13,206 nt of DNA, taken from contig JABZMB010000036.1 of NCBI GenBank assembly GCA_015256455.1, positions 1 through 13,206 of the forward strand. Direction: 5' to 3'. Below are positions 7,017-13,206 of this stretch, one piece after another. The notes under the pieces were generated by a model, which saw only the letters and a program-made list of their open reading frames with translations, had not been told where the DNA came from and ran no database searches. How positions within the stretch are numbered: the first letter of the stretch is position 1; every line of letters starts with the position of its first letter. Made by a program: the position numbers and the translations under genes. This DNA comes from Solobacterium sp. Lineage in GTDB: Bacteria; Bacillota_I; Bacilli_A; Erysipelotrichales; Erysipelotrichaceae.

Positions 7017-8138
7017 ATGAAAGTATGTGGAATCATAGCGGAGTATAATCCATTCCATAATGGACATCGCTATCAAATCGAGCAAGCAAGAAAACTGAGT
7101 GGTTGTGATATGGTTATCGCTGTTATGTCTGGTAATTTTGTACAGCGTGGAGAACCTGCAATCATCGATAAATGGAAACGTGCTAAAGCAGCCATTGAAA
7201 ATGGTGTAGACCTAGTGATTGAACTACCTTATTTTTACGCAACCCAAAGTGCTTCTAAGTTTGCGTATGGTGCAGTGGAACTTTTAAAGATTGCGAAAGT
7301 TGACTACATCTCCTTTGGTAGTGAGTGTGCAAATTTAGAAAACCTACAAGAGATTGCGGATACTTCTTTGAATCCTGATAACTTAAGAGAAAGCATGCAG
7401 ACAGGAATGTCCTTCCCACGTGCATATAGTCTTTTAACAGGTTCTATGGAACCAAATGATATCTTAGCTGTTTCTTATTTAAAGCATCTAAAAGGCTCCA
7501 ATATTGAACCAGTAGTTGTTCAACGTACAAGCGGTTATCTAAATCCAGAGATATCTGAAAATGCAAGTGCCCTAGCAATTCGTAAAGCACTTAAAAATAA
7601 CGAGAGTCTAGCAAGTTCTACGCCAATGGAAGAAATACTGAAAGAAAGTACACTGGTTTATCCTGAACAGTTCTATCCTTACTTACGAACATACTTATTA
7701 ACTTCCTCTCGCAAGCAATTAGAAGACTTGTTCTTATTTAACGAGGGAATCGAAAATCACCTACGTAACTGTGCTGCAGATAACGATACGTATGAAGGCT
7801 TCTTAAGGGATGCGACTACATACCGTTATACTAGTAACCGTATTCGCCGTAGTATCTTACAAGCGATGGTACAGTTAACAAAATACGAAGCACAACGTCT
7901 ACCAGCACTTGACCACTTACGCATCCTTGCCTTCAACGATACTGGCAAGAAATGGCTCCATGACATGCGTAAGGAAGATATGCGTATCTGTAGTAAATTT
8001 GCAGATGTACCATTCCCATGGAGAACACTGGAATATCGTAGTACCCTACTCTATACGAGTGTCTTACCAAGTGAAGAAAGAAAGCGTCTATTAAAATTAG
8101 AAATCAGTGGCGCTCACTATATCTCTTCAGAACATTAG
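7017..8138 (+). CDS. tmcAL: tRNA(Met) cytidine acetate ligase TmcAL (YlbM)
   Basis: 373 residues, a little under the usual length of about 400. The N-terminus GIIAEYNPFHNGH carries the HxGH nucleotidylyltransferase signature (His14-Asn-Gly-His17), followed by the family-specific MSGNFVQRGEPA near 37-48 and IELPYFYATQSA near 70-80; ASALAIRKAL lies at the end of the catalytic half. In the family, the enzyme uses ATP and acetate to make N4-acetylcytidine at the wobble position 34 of elongator tRNA-Met, which prevents misreading of Ile codons. It is cytosolic. It is the only plus-strand gene in the window. AAAGGA lies about ten bases before the ATG. In Bacillus, ylbM is directly followed by ylbN-rpmF; here the two units point away from each other with a hydrolase gene between them. 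It ends in a terminator overlapping its stop codon. Confidence 0.95.
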   Translation: MKVCGIIAEYNPFHNGHRYQIEQARKLSGCDMVIAVMSGNFVQRGEPAIIDKWKRAKAAIENGVDLVIELPYFYATQSASKFAYGAVELLKIAKVDYISFGSECANLENLQEIADTSLNPDNLRESMQTGMSFPRAYSLLTGSMEPNDILAVSYLKHLKGSNIEPVVVQRTSGYLNPEISENASALAIRKALKNNESLASSTPMEEILKESTLVYPEQFYPYLRTYLLTSSRKQLEDLFLFNEGIENHLRNCAADNDTYEGFLRDATTYRYTSNRIRRSILQAMVQLTKYEAQRLPALDHLRILAFNDTGKKWLHDMRKEDMRICSKFADVPFPWRTLEYRSTLLYTSVLPSEERKRLLKLEISGAHYISSEH

Positions 8139-8163
8139 ATATGTCTAATGTTCTTTTCATTTT
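8129..8163 (+). terminator. Intrinsic terminator of tmcAL, stem includes the stop codon
   Basis: An 11-bp perfect stem AGAACATTAGA/TCTAATGTTCT (8129-8139 with 8144-8154) with loop TATG is followed by TTTCATTTT. The left arm contains the last codons of tmcAL and its TAG at 8136-8138, so the hairpin can only form after the ribosome has cleared the end of the gene. Confidence 0.88.
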
Positions 8164-8188
8164 AAAAGAAGGCACCAAAGTGCCTTCT
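8163..8188 (-). terminator. Intrinsic terminator of the ABC transporter operon
   Basis: Minus strand: a 9-bp perfect stem AGAAGGCAC/GTGCCTTCT (8188-8180 with 8175-8167) with loop TTTG is followed by TTTTAAAA. It begins 9 bases after the permease stop. It is back to back with the tmcAL terminator, and the two together separate the convergent genes. Confidence 0.85.
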
Positions 8189-8197
8189 AAAGATTTA

Positions 8198-10912
8198 CTA
8201 AATATTTTCAATTCGTAATTCTTCAATCACATTATTTCTGCGTATCTTTCTTGTTGTATACAACATGGTGATAAACACAACTACAAATACCATAGCGATT
8301 GCAAATAGTACACTGATATAAGGAATAAAGTAATCAACTTGTACCATTTGATTAATCACATAATGGATAAAGAATGAAAAAATAAACGATATTGGAAGAC
8401 CAATCGCTAAGCTTCGACCTCCATAGATTAAACACTCATAATTCAGCATTCTTTGGAAGCCTTTTTCAGATATTCCAACCGATCGTAACATCGCAAACTC
8501 TTTCCGTCGAAGAATGATGTTCGTCGAAATGGTATTAAATACATTCGCAATCGATATAACTCCAATTAGAAGAATAAATCCATAAGAGAATACATTTATC
8601 ACTAAGATAAACATGCGGTTATTTTGACGATCACGGTCAAAGTCATAGATTTGATCTGCACTCCAACCATTATCTTTTTTAATCTTTTCAAGTTTTTGAG
8701 TAACAATTGCGTGATTATCTGTTTGTATACCAATCTCTGGATTAGATAATCGTTTTATATAGTTTGTATCTGTATTTGTAAATAGTGTCGTTGCCATACT
8801 TCGTGGATAAATCAACTGCATTGTATTACGACTTAATGTGAACAGATTCTCTTTAATTTGTGTACCTGCCACAAGTGGAATATCAATATCAATCTCTTCA
8901 ACTGGATAGAGTTTTGCTTTCCGCATATCTAAGTTATTATAGCCTCCCATTTCTTCAATATACTCTATCGGATAGAAGAGATAGTACTGCTTACCATCTT
9001 TAATATATGGCTCATGTAAACTTGCATACCCTTCTATTTCTTTGTATTCACGAACAAACATTGGCACATTGTTTGCGTCAGTATCTATCACTGAAACATC
9101 ACGTGCAATCGCCTTGTCTTCTCTAATAAATTGTTGGATAACGTGATTGTATAGTAGACCTTTTGGATTAGTTTCATCAAAGTAACTTGAGGAATCAATC
9201 TTGTTTTGTTTACACAAATTGTGAAATGTATCATCATCCACAAAGACTAGTTCGACATTTACACCTACTGCATCTTTAATACGGCGCAAATACTGTTGGT
9301 TCTCTGCCGTCCAGTATTCTGATGCAATGTAATTACGTTGAATATAGACTTCATCAAAGATTTTCTGCGTGATAGCGATATTTTGAATTTCTGGTATTGC
9401 CTTAATCATATTAAAACGCTGGTCAACATCTTCTTGTTCATCAGTGTATACATTGTACATAACATTCATCTTATGATCATTACTGCTCTGTATCAGTAGC
9501 ATCCTACTTACATACTGTGTTAATGATGCGGCAGAGATAAATAAAATGACACTTAACGCTAATGAAAGAATTGTTGAACGATATTTACGTTTATTGCGTT
9601 TGAAATTCTTCGTAGCCATTACTCCAGCAAAACCAAATAATTTCTGCGTGAGCTTTGAAGTTTTTACTTCATTAGGCTTAATAATAATTTCATCACTTTG
9701 ACGAATTGCCTCAATCGCAGATTTATGAATTGCTTTATAAGCTGGAATATATGCCGCAACAATCGTCGTTACTAGGCATATCAAAACTGCGATCAGAATT
9801 GGTAATGGACTAATCACTAAACGCAAACCTAAACCAACTTTATTTGTGATATTTACGATAAAGTTATTTTGAACCCAAGCAAGTGTGACACCAATCCCAA
9901 CACATCCAACTATGATACCCAACACAATACCGATGATTGCGAGTAGAAATGCTTCAAAAAGAACCATGCGACGAATCTGACGATTGGAAGCACCAATGGA
10001 CCGCATAATTCCAAACTGACGAATACGTTCACTAATGGAAATAGAGAATGAATTATAAATCAGTGATATAGAACCATACGCAATGAGTAGTACAAGCACT
10101 GTTGTTAAACCGAATAGTACCGAACGTTCCCCACTTGCTTTAAATGCACCATAAAAACGTAATAAATCCGAATGTGGAACATAGGAGTCTGAAATGGTTT
10201 GACGCATTAAGAAGTCCTGCATTTTGCTTGGTGAGTGAATTGTTAAGAATAGTTTCTGATTATCTGTATGAAAACCATTTGTAATGCATGTGTATCCAGG
10301 ACAAGAAAACTCTTCAATCTCAAATGGCAGACGTTCCATAATACCGACAATGGTAAATGTATGTTTTGTTGTATTCTTCAAACTCTCTTTTTCTTGGTAT
10401 GGTGTATTTTCAGAGAGTTGCTCTTTCTCTATGAAACGTTGTCCTGTTTCTAGAGTTATCGTATCCCCTACTTGATATTTCTCTTTTGCGTTCGCAATGA
10501 AATTCTCTGGTAATAGAATTTCATCTTCTTTTTCAGGCATACGACCTGAAACTAAATTGATTGGGAATAATGCATGTTCTGTGTCCCCTAGAGATTGTAC
10601 AAGAAGGTACGGTTTGCCATCATTTTCATTAGCAACTTCTGCCCAACCAAGCGTATATACATTTTCATATTTTTCAATCTGCTTGTTTGTCTTAGCTTCT
10701 TCTAAGCCTTCTTTATTTACATCATTCATGATGACTTGCCACTCACCCGTTATGGCAATCTCACGATTCTTTAAGAACTGATATCCACTGTATGCACCTT
10801 CAATGACGGCTGTAAATAAAGCCATGGACACAATAATACCTATTAAAGTTACAATCGTTCTCGTCTTATTTTTGGAAAGATAGCGCTGTGTCAGTTTTGT
10901 AAATATACTCAT
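8198..10912 (-). CDS. ABC transporter permease with two FtsX/MacB-type halves
   Basis: 904 residues, far longer than single-unit MacB or LolC/E permeases (about 400) and longer than Bce-type permeases (about 650). Apparent layout: helix 1 (about 18-40), an outer domain of about 220 residues, helices 2-4 (about 265-290, 318-345, 370-395), then helix 5 (about 445-465), a second outer domain of about 300 residues, and helices 6-8 (about 768-793, 828-852, 865-885). Each half has the FtsX signature: RQFGIMRSIGASNRQI (298-313) and EFAMLRSVGISEKGF (805-819). Basic NKTRT and NKRKYRST motifs precede helices 1 and 5, supporting duplication of a 1+3 helix unit. One chain may therefore supply what a permease dimer does. 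MacB-type systems usually couple cytosolic ATP hydrolysis to work on lipoproteins, lipids or peptides outside the membrane; the substrate here is unknown. GAGGTG precedes the start, inside the ATPase gene end, 2 bp away. Confidence 0.9.
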   Translation of the reverse strand: MSIFTKLTQRYLSKNKTRTIVTLIGIIVSMALFTAVIEGAYSGYQFLKNREIAITGEWQVIMNDVNKEGLEEAKTNKQIEKYENVYTLGWAEVANENDGKPYLLVQSLGDTEHALFPINLVSGRMPEKEDEILLPENFIANAKEKYQVGDTITLETGQRFIEKEQLSENTPYQEKESLKNTTKHTFTIVGIMERLPFEIEEFSCPGYTCITNGFHTDNQKLFLTIHSPSKMQDFLMRQTISDSYVPHSDLLRFYGAFKASGERSVLFGLTTVLVLLIAYGSISLIYNSFSISISERIRQFGIMRSIGASNRQIRRMVLFEAFLLAIIGIVLGIIVGCVGIGVTLAWVQNNFIVNITNKVGLGLRLVISPLPILIAVLICLVTTIVAAYIPAYKAIHKSAIEAIRQSDEIIIKPNEVKTSKLTQKLFGFAGVMATKNFKRNKRKYRSTILSLALSVILFISAASLTQYVSRMLLIQSSNDHKMNVMYNVYTDEQEDVDQRFNMIKAIPEIQNIAITQKIFDEVYIQRNYIASEYWTAENQQYLRRIKDAVGVNVELVFVDDDTFHNLCKQNKIDSSSYFDETNPKGLLYNHVIQQFIREDKAIARDVSVIDTDANNVPMFVREYKEIEGYASLHEPYIKDGKQYYLFYPIEYIEEMGGYNNLDMRKAKLYPVEEIDIDIPLVAGTQIKENLFTLSRNTMQLIYPRSMATTLFTNTDTNYIKRLSNPEIGIQTDNHAIVTQKLEKIKKDNGWSADQIYDFDRDRQNNRMFILVINVFSYGFILLIGVISIANVFNTISTNIILRRKEFAMLRSVGISEKGFQRMLNYECLIYGGRSLAIGLPISFIFSFFIHYVINQMVQVDYFIPYISVLFAIAMVFVVVFITMLYTTRKIRRNNVIEELRIENI

Positions 10913-10914
10913 GA

Positions 10915-11601
10915 TTACACCTCACGGATTCTTTCGTCTCTTGTAATCTTTCCATCTTCGATTGAGATAATACGATCTGCCTGTAAGGCAATACTTTCAT
11001 CGTGAGTAATGATGATCATTGTCTGCTGGTATTTTTTATTTGATAACTTTAATAGTTCTACAATTTCTTGGCTATTTTTACTATCAAGGTTACCAGTCGG
11101 TTCATCCGCAAGTACGATAGCTGGAGCGTTCATAAGCGCTCTACCAATGGATACACGTTGTTGTTGACCACCAGAAAGTTGGTTTGGTAGATTTTTTCGT
11201 CTTTCTTGTAATCCTAACACATTCAATAACTCTTCAAGTCGTTCTTGATTCACTTCTTTTCCATCCATTAATACAGGAAGTGTGATATTTTCTTCTGCAC
11301 TTAGTACAGGAATCAAATTATAAAATTGGTAAATTAAACCAACTTTTCTACGGCGGAAAACAGCTAGTTGTTCTTCATTTTGTGCATAGACATCTTGTCC
11401 ACCTACAAATACTTTCCCGCGTGATGGTTTATCAACTCCTCCTAGCATATGTAATAGTGTCGATTTACCTGATCCTGATGGGCCAATAATCGCTACAAAC
11501 TCACCTTGTTCAACTGTAAACGAAACATTATCTAGAGCTTTTACTTCATTTTCCCCTTTTCCATAAATTTTTGTTAAGTGTTCGACGCGTAAGACTTCCA
11601 T
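10915..11601 (-). CDS. ABC transporter ATP-binding protein (MacB/LolD type)
   Basis: 228 residues counting from ATG at 11601. All nucleotide-binding motifs are intact: Walker A GPSGSGKST (40-48), Q-loop Gln92 in YQFYNLIPVL, signature LSGGQQQR (142-149), Walker B IVLADEPTGNLD (162-173, catalytic Glu167) and the H-loop His200 in ITHD. The YQFYNLIP segment and the length match the ATPases of the MacB/LolD/Bce group that pair with FtsX-type permeases. It lies 2 bp before the permease gene, so the two are one operon. The frame stays open upstream to 11658, but the shorter start is preferred: MEVLRVEHLTKIYG is the family N-terminus, GGGAGGG precedes it at the right distance, and the extension would run through the promoter and repeat region. 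The likely regulator is the two-component pair just upstream. Confidence 0.94.
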   Translation of the reverse strand: MEVLRVEHLTKIYGKGENEVKALDNVSFTVEQGEFVAIIGPSGSGKSTLLHMLGGVDKPSRGKVFVGGQDVYAQNEEQLAVFRRRKVGLIYQFYNLIPVLSAEENITLPVLMDGKEVNQERLEELLNVLGLQERRKNLPNQLSGGQQQRVSIGRALMNAPAIVLADEPTGNLDSKNSQEIVELLKLSNKKYQQTMIIITHDESIALQADRIISIEDGKITRDERIREV

Positions 11602-11608
11602 ATCAAAG

Positions 11609-11615
11609 CCCTCCC
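11609..11615 (-). promoter_or_regulatory. Ribosome binding site fixing the ATPase start
   Basis: GGGAGGG on the minus strand ends seven bases before the ATG at 11601. No comparable motif precedes the longer in-frame start at 11658. Confidence 0.8.
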
Positions 11616-11624
11616 TATACTTAC

Positions 11625-11657
11625 AGTATAAAAAGCAAATGTGACACAATGATGACA
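11625..11657 (-). promoter_or_regulatory. Candidate activator-dependent promoter of the ABC transporter operon with tandem regulator half-sites
   Basis: Minus strand: two adjacent 11-bp units, TGTCATCATTG (11657-11647) and TGTCACATTTG (11646-11636), match at 8 of 11 positions. Ten bases after the second TGTCAC is TATACT (11630-11625), a five-of-six -10. No acceptable -35 lies 16-18 bp upstream; the repeats occupy that place. One-turn direct repeats replacing the -35 are the known layout of PhoB/OmpR-family activated promoters. The response regulator two genes upstream belongs to that family, so self-linked activation is inferred. Confidence 0.5.
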
Positions 11658-11668
11658 TTTTGTAAGAT

Positions 11669-11691
11669 AAAAAATCCTGTTTTCACAGGAT
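11669..11691 (-). terminator. Intrinsic terminator after the histidine kinase gene
   Basis: Minus strand: a 7-bp perfect stem ATCCTGT/ACAGGAT (11691-11685 with 11680-11674) with a stable GAAA tetraloop, followed by TTTTT. The first base of the stem side overlaps the last base of the kinase stop codon. It separates the regulator-kinase operon from the transporter operon, so the transporter can be controlled on its own. Confidence 0.82.
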
Positions 11692-12692
11692 CAAATAATT
11701 TGTTTATAGAAACGTACAGTGAAGCAAGCACCACCATCCGGATGATTCTTAACACTGATGGTTCCGTTTTGAGCAGTGATAATCATGCGAGCAAATGCTA
11801 AACCAATTCCTACACTTTCCGGTTTTGCGTTTTTACCCTTATAGAAGCGTTCAAACATGTATGGGATATCTTCTTCCGGAATCCCTTCTCCATTATCTTG
11901 TACAATCACTTCTGTATATAATGGATTTTCACTGACAATTAGTTGAATTGTGCCACCATCTGGAGTATGTTCCATTGCATTCTTGATAAGATTACTGAAC
12001 GCTTCCATTGTCCATTGATCATCAACGAACATCTTTTCATTTGAGCAATTCAGAACACACTTCTGTTCTTTTAGCTCCATAGGAATTGCGAACGGTTCTA
12101 TTGCCTTCGTCAGGATGTCTTTTGCAGGTAATTGTTGTCGATGGAAGATAGCAGTCTTCGCATCAATTTTAGACATCTTTAGTAAAGTTTCGATTAACCA
12201 CTGTAATTTCTCTAATTGTTTCTTAATATCGCGACGATAATAAAGTGCTTTCTCATCTGAAAGATGCTCATCATTTAAAACGGTTAGCGATAAGTTAATC
12301 GATGTAAGTGGTGTGCGCATCTGATGAAAGATATCTGCGATTGCGTTAGTTAATCGTACTTTATCTTTTTGTAGTAGTTCTGTTTGTTCGTTGAGTTTGA
12401 TAACCATCTTGGAAATTTCATCACTGAGGATAGATAACTCTCCTTCATATTGGTCATCAATTTGGATTGCACTACCATGAAGCACTTTATCTAATGATAA
12501 ACTTAACTGTGCAATCTGCTCGTAACGCTTGATAGAGAAATAATAATGTATTCCTACAAGTACAAGTGTCAACAATAGAAATAGGATTGCATATCCACCA
12601 ATCAGTGGATATGTGACAAGTGTGCATAGAACTCCAATCACTAAAGATAAGAGTATTTCACGAAGAACATCTCGATTACGTAAATACTTCAT
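11691..12692 (-). CDS. Sensor histidine kinase with two membrane helices and a minimal outer loop
   Basis: 333 residues. Two helices at about 13-31 and 34-51 are joined by only a few residues, so there is no room for an outer sensor domain; this is the shape of the intramembrane-sensing kinases. A linker (about 55-110, HAMP-like or coiled coil, not clearly assigned) leads to the dimerisation and phosphoacceptor helix with HQMRTPL (His123). The ATPase domain shows the N box NLIKNAMEH (Asn234, Asn238), the G1 box DNGEG (266-270), the F box YMFERFYKG (278-286) and the G2 box SVGIGL (293-298). All catalytic motifs are intact. The start lies 1 bp after the response regulator stop, with AGGATGG as ribosome binding site inside that gene. 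Kinases of this shape next to ABC transporters commonly get their signal from the transporter, as in Bce-type antimicrobial peptide modules; whether that is so here is inference. Confidence 0.93.
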   Translation of the reverse strand: MKYLRNRDVLREILLSLVIGVLCTLVTYPLIGGYAILFLLLTLVLVGIHYYFSIKRYEQIAQLSLSLDKVLHGSAIQIDDQYEGELSILSDEISKMVIKLNEQTELLQKDKVRLTNAIADIFHQMRTPLTSINLSLTVLNDEHLSDEKALYYRRDIKKQLEKLQWLIETLLKMSKIDAKTAIFHRQQLPAKDILTKAIEPFAIPMELKEQKCVLNCSNEKMFVDDQWTMEAFSNLIKNAMEHTPDGGTIQLIVSENPLYTEVIVQDNGEGIPEEDIPYMFERFYKGKNAKPESVGIGLAFARMIITAQNGTISVKNHPDGGACFTVRFYKQII

Positions 12693-12693
12693 A

Positions 12694-13206
12694 TTAGTCC
12701 ATCCTATATCCTAGTCCACGCACCGTTTTAATGATTTTAGGATTTGTAGGGTCATCTTCAATTTTCTCGCGCAAGCGTTTGATATATACCGTTATCGTAT
12801 TATCATTGACGAAATCCCCTGCAATATTCCAAATCTCATCTAGAAGTTGATCTCTTGTAAGTAACTTGCCACGATGATCAATAAAAAGTGTGAGTAGCTT
12901 GTATTCAAGTGCAGATAGATTTATCTCTTGATCTTTCTTCTTTATAATTGCCTTTTCAGTATCAACTTGTATATCTTCCAAAAGGATAATTGTTTGATGT
13001 CCTGCATGACGACGTAAGACATTCTTGATACGAGAGAGTAGTTCTTTTGGACGGAATGGTTTGGTAATGTAATCATCTGCACCGATATTCAATCCTCTTA
13101 CAACTGTTTCTTCATCTGAAGACGCACTTAAAAAGATGACTGGTAATTGTATCTTTTGAGCAATATTACATACTGCAAAGCCATCACCATCTTTTAAAGA
13201 AACATC
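12694..13206 (-). CDS. OmpR/PhoB-family response regulator, missing its N-terminus (cut by window edge)
   Basis: The frame is open from the right edge and gives 170 residues; about 50 N-terminal residues are outside. The first visible residue is the Asp of DVSLKDGDGF, which by family comparison is the phospho-acceptor. The rest of the receiver shows the switch Ser27 in FLSAS and the conserved Lys49 in DDYITKPF. A winged-helix DNA-binding domain (about 75-170) follows, with INLSALEYKLL, LLTRDQLLDEIW, the recognition-helix region NTITVYIKRLREKIE (136-150) and the wing end TVRGLGYRMD. A shorter start at 13092 would be a TTG inside the receiver and is not real. It overlaps nothing and is followed after 1 bp by the kinase, a classic pair. 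Probable target: the tandem repeats upstream of the ATPase gene. Confidence 0.94.
   Translation of the reverse strand, partial: DVSLKDGDGFAVCNIAQKIQLPVIFLSASSDEETVVRGLNIGADDYITKPFRPKELLSRIKNVLRRHAGHQTIILLEDIQVDTEKAIIKKKDQEINLSALEYKLLTLFIDHRGKLLTRDQLLDEIWNIAGDFVNDNTITVYIKRLREKIEDDPTNPKIIKTVRGLGYRMD

Noticed and set aside
10268..10781. Several plus-strand frames of 61-94 codons antisense to the permease
   Set aside because: They mirror the permease coding frame, have no domain features and overlap one another; they are shadows.
11616..11630. Inverted repeat TATACTGTAAGTATA at the ATPase promoter, considered as a repressor operator
   Set aside because: Six-bp AT-rich arms with a 3-base gap overlapping a -10 can arise by chance; the direct repeats just upstream fit the linked regulator better.
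11602..11658. N-terminal extension of the ATPase (19 extra residues, MSSLCHICFLYC...)
   Set aside because: It is not family-like, has no ribosome binding site, and is read through the presumed promoter and repeat region. The start at 11601 has GGGAGGG and a standard N-terminus.
12694..13092. Response regulator as a short 132-residue protein starting at 13092
   Set aside because: That codon is TTG within the receiver domain; the same frame continues open with receiver motifs to the window edge.
1..13206. Mobile elements, CRISPR arrays, tRNA/rRNA genes and riboswitches
   Set aside because: No transposase or integrase, no regularly spaced repeats and no RNA-gene signatures were seen; all gaps are 151 bp or less and are accounted for by promoters and terminators.

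Overview
The window is about 13.2 kb of low-GC bacterial chromosome with tightly packed genes, AGGAGG-type ribosome binding sites and short U-tract terminators. The gene content (PASTA-kinase PrkC, PrpC/Stp, RsgA, RlmN, RsmB in one run; YlbM/TmcAL, DUF177 and L32 close together) is typical of Bacillota. The short, cysteine-free L32 and the two-component/ABC transporter style fit a gut- or mouth-associated group such as Erysipelotrichia, but that placement is inference and was not tested.

Region 1 (1-5161, minus strand): rsmB, rlmN, stp, prkC and rsgA in transcription order. This is the widely conserved Firmicute block combining rRNA methylation, the eukaryotic-type Ser/Thr kinase/phosphatase pair and the small-subunit maturation GTPase. 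The last four genes are nearly continuous (2 bp gap, ATGA overlap, 9 bp gap); rsgA runs off the left edge.

Region 2 (5213-5986, minus strand): the DUF177 (YceD/YlbN) gene and rpmF, with a clear sigma-A-type promoter upstream and a hairpin terminator between rpmF and rsmB.

Region 3 (6001-8188): an alpha/beta hydrolase of the monoacylglycerol lipase/lysophospholipase type (minus) and tmcAL (plus), transcribed divergently from a 67 bp gap. tmcAL ends in a terminator whose stem contains its own stop codon. Back to back with it is the terminator of the ABC permease coming from the other side.

Region 4 (8163-13206, minus strand): a response regulator (truncated at the right edge exactly at its phospho-acceptor Asp), a histidine kinase with two membrane helices joined by a tiny loop, a terminator, then an ABC ATPase and a 904-residue FtsX/MacB-type permease that looks like an internal duplication. 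Just upstream of the ATPase gene is a tandem 11-bp direct repeat (TGTCA-n6-TGTCA) placed 10 bp from a -10-like hexamer that has no good -35. This is the layout expected of an OmpR/PhoB-family activated promoter, so the linked regulator probably switches on the transporter. The transported or sensed compound cannot be read from the sequence; an envelope-active peptide or lipid is a reasonable guess only.

Most of the window is housekeeping. The sensor/transporter module and its candidate operator are the part most worth following up. No mobile elements, CRISPR arrays, tRNAs or rRNAs were seen, and no gene-free stretch exceeds 300 bases.
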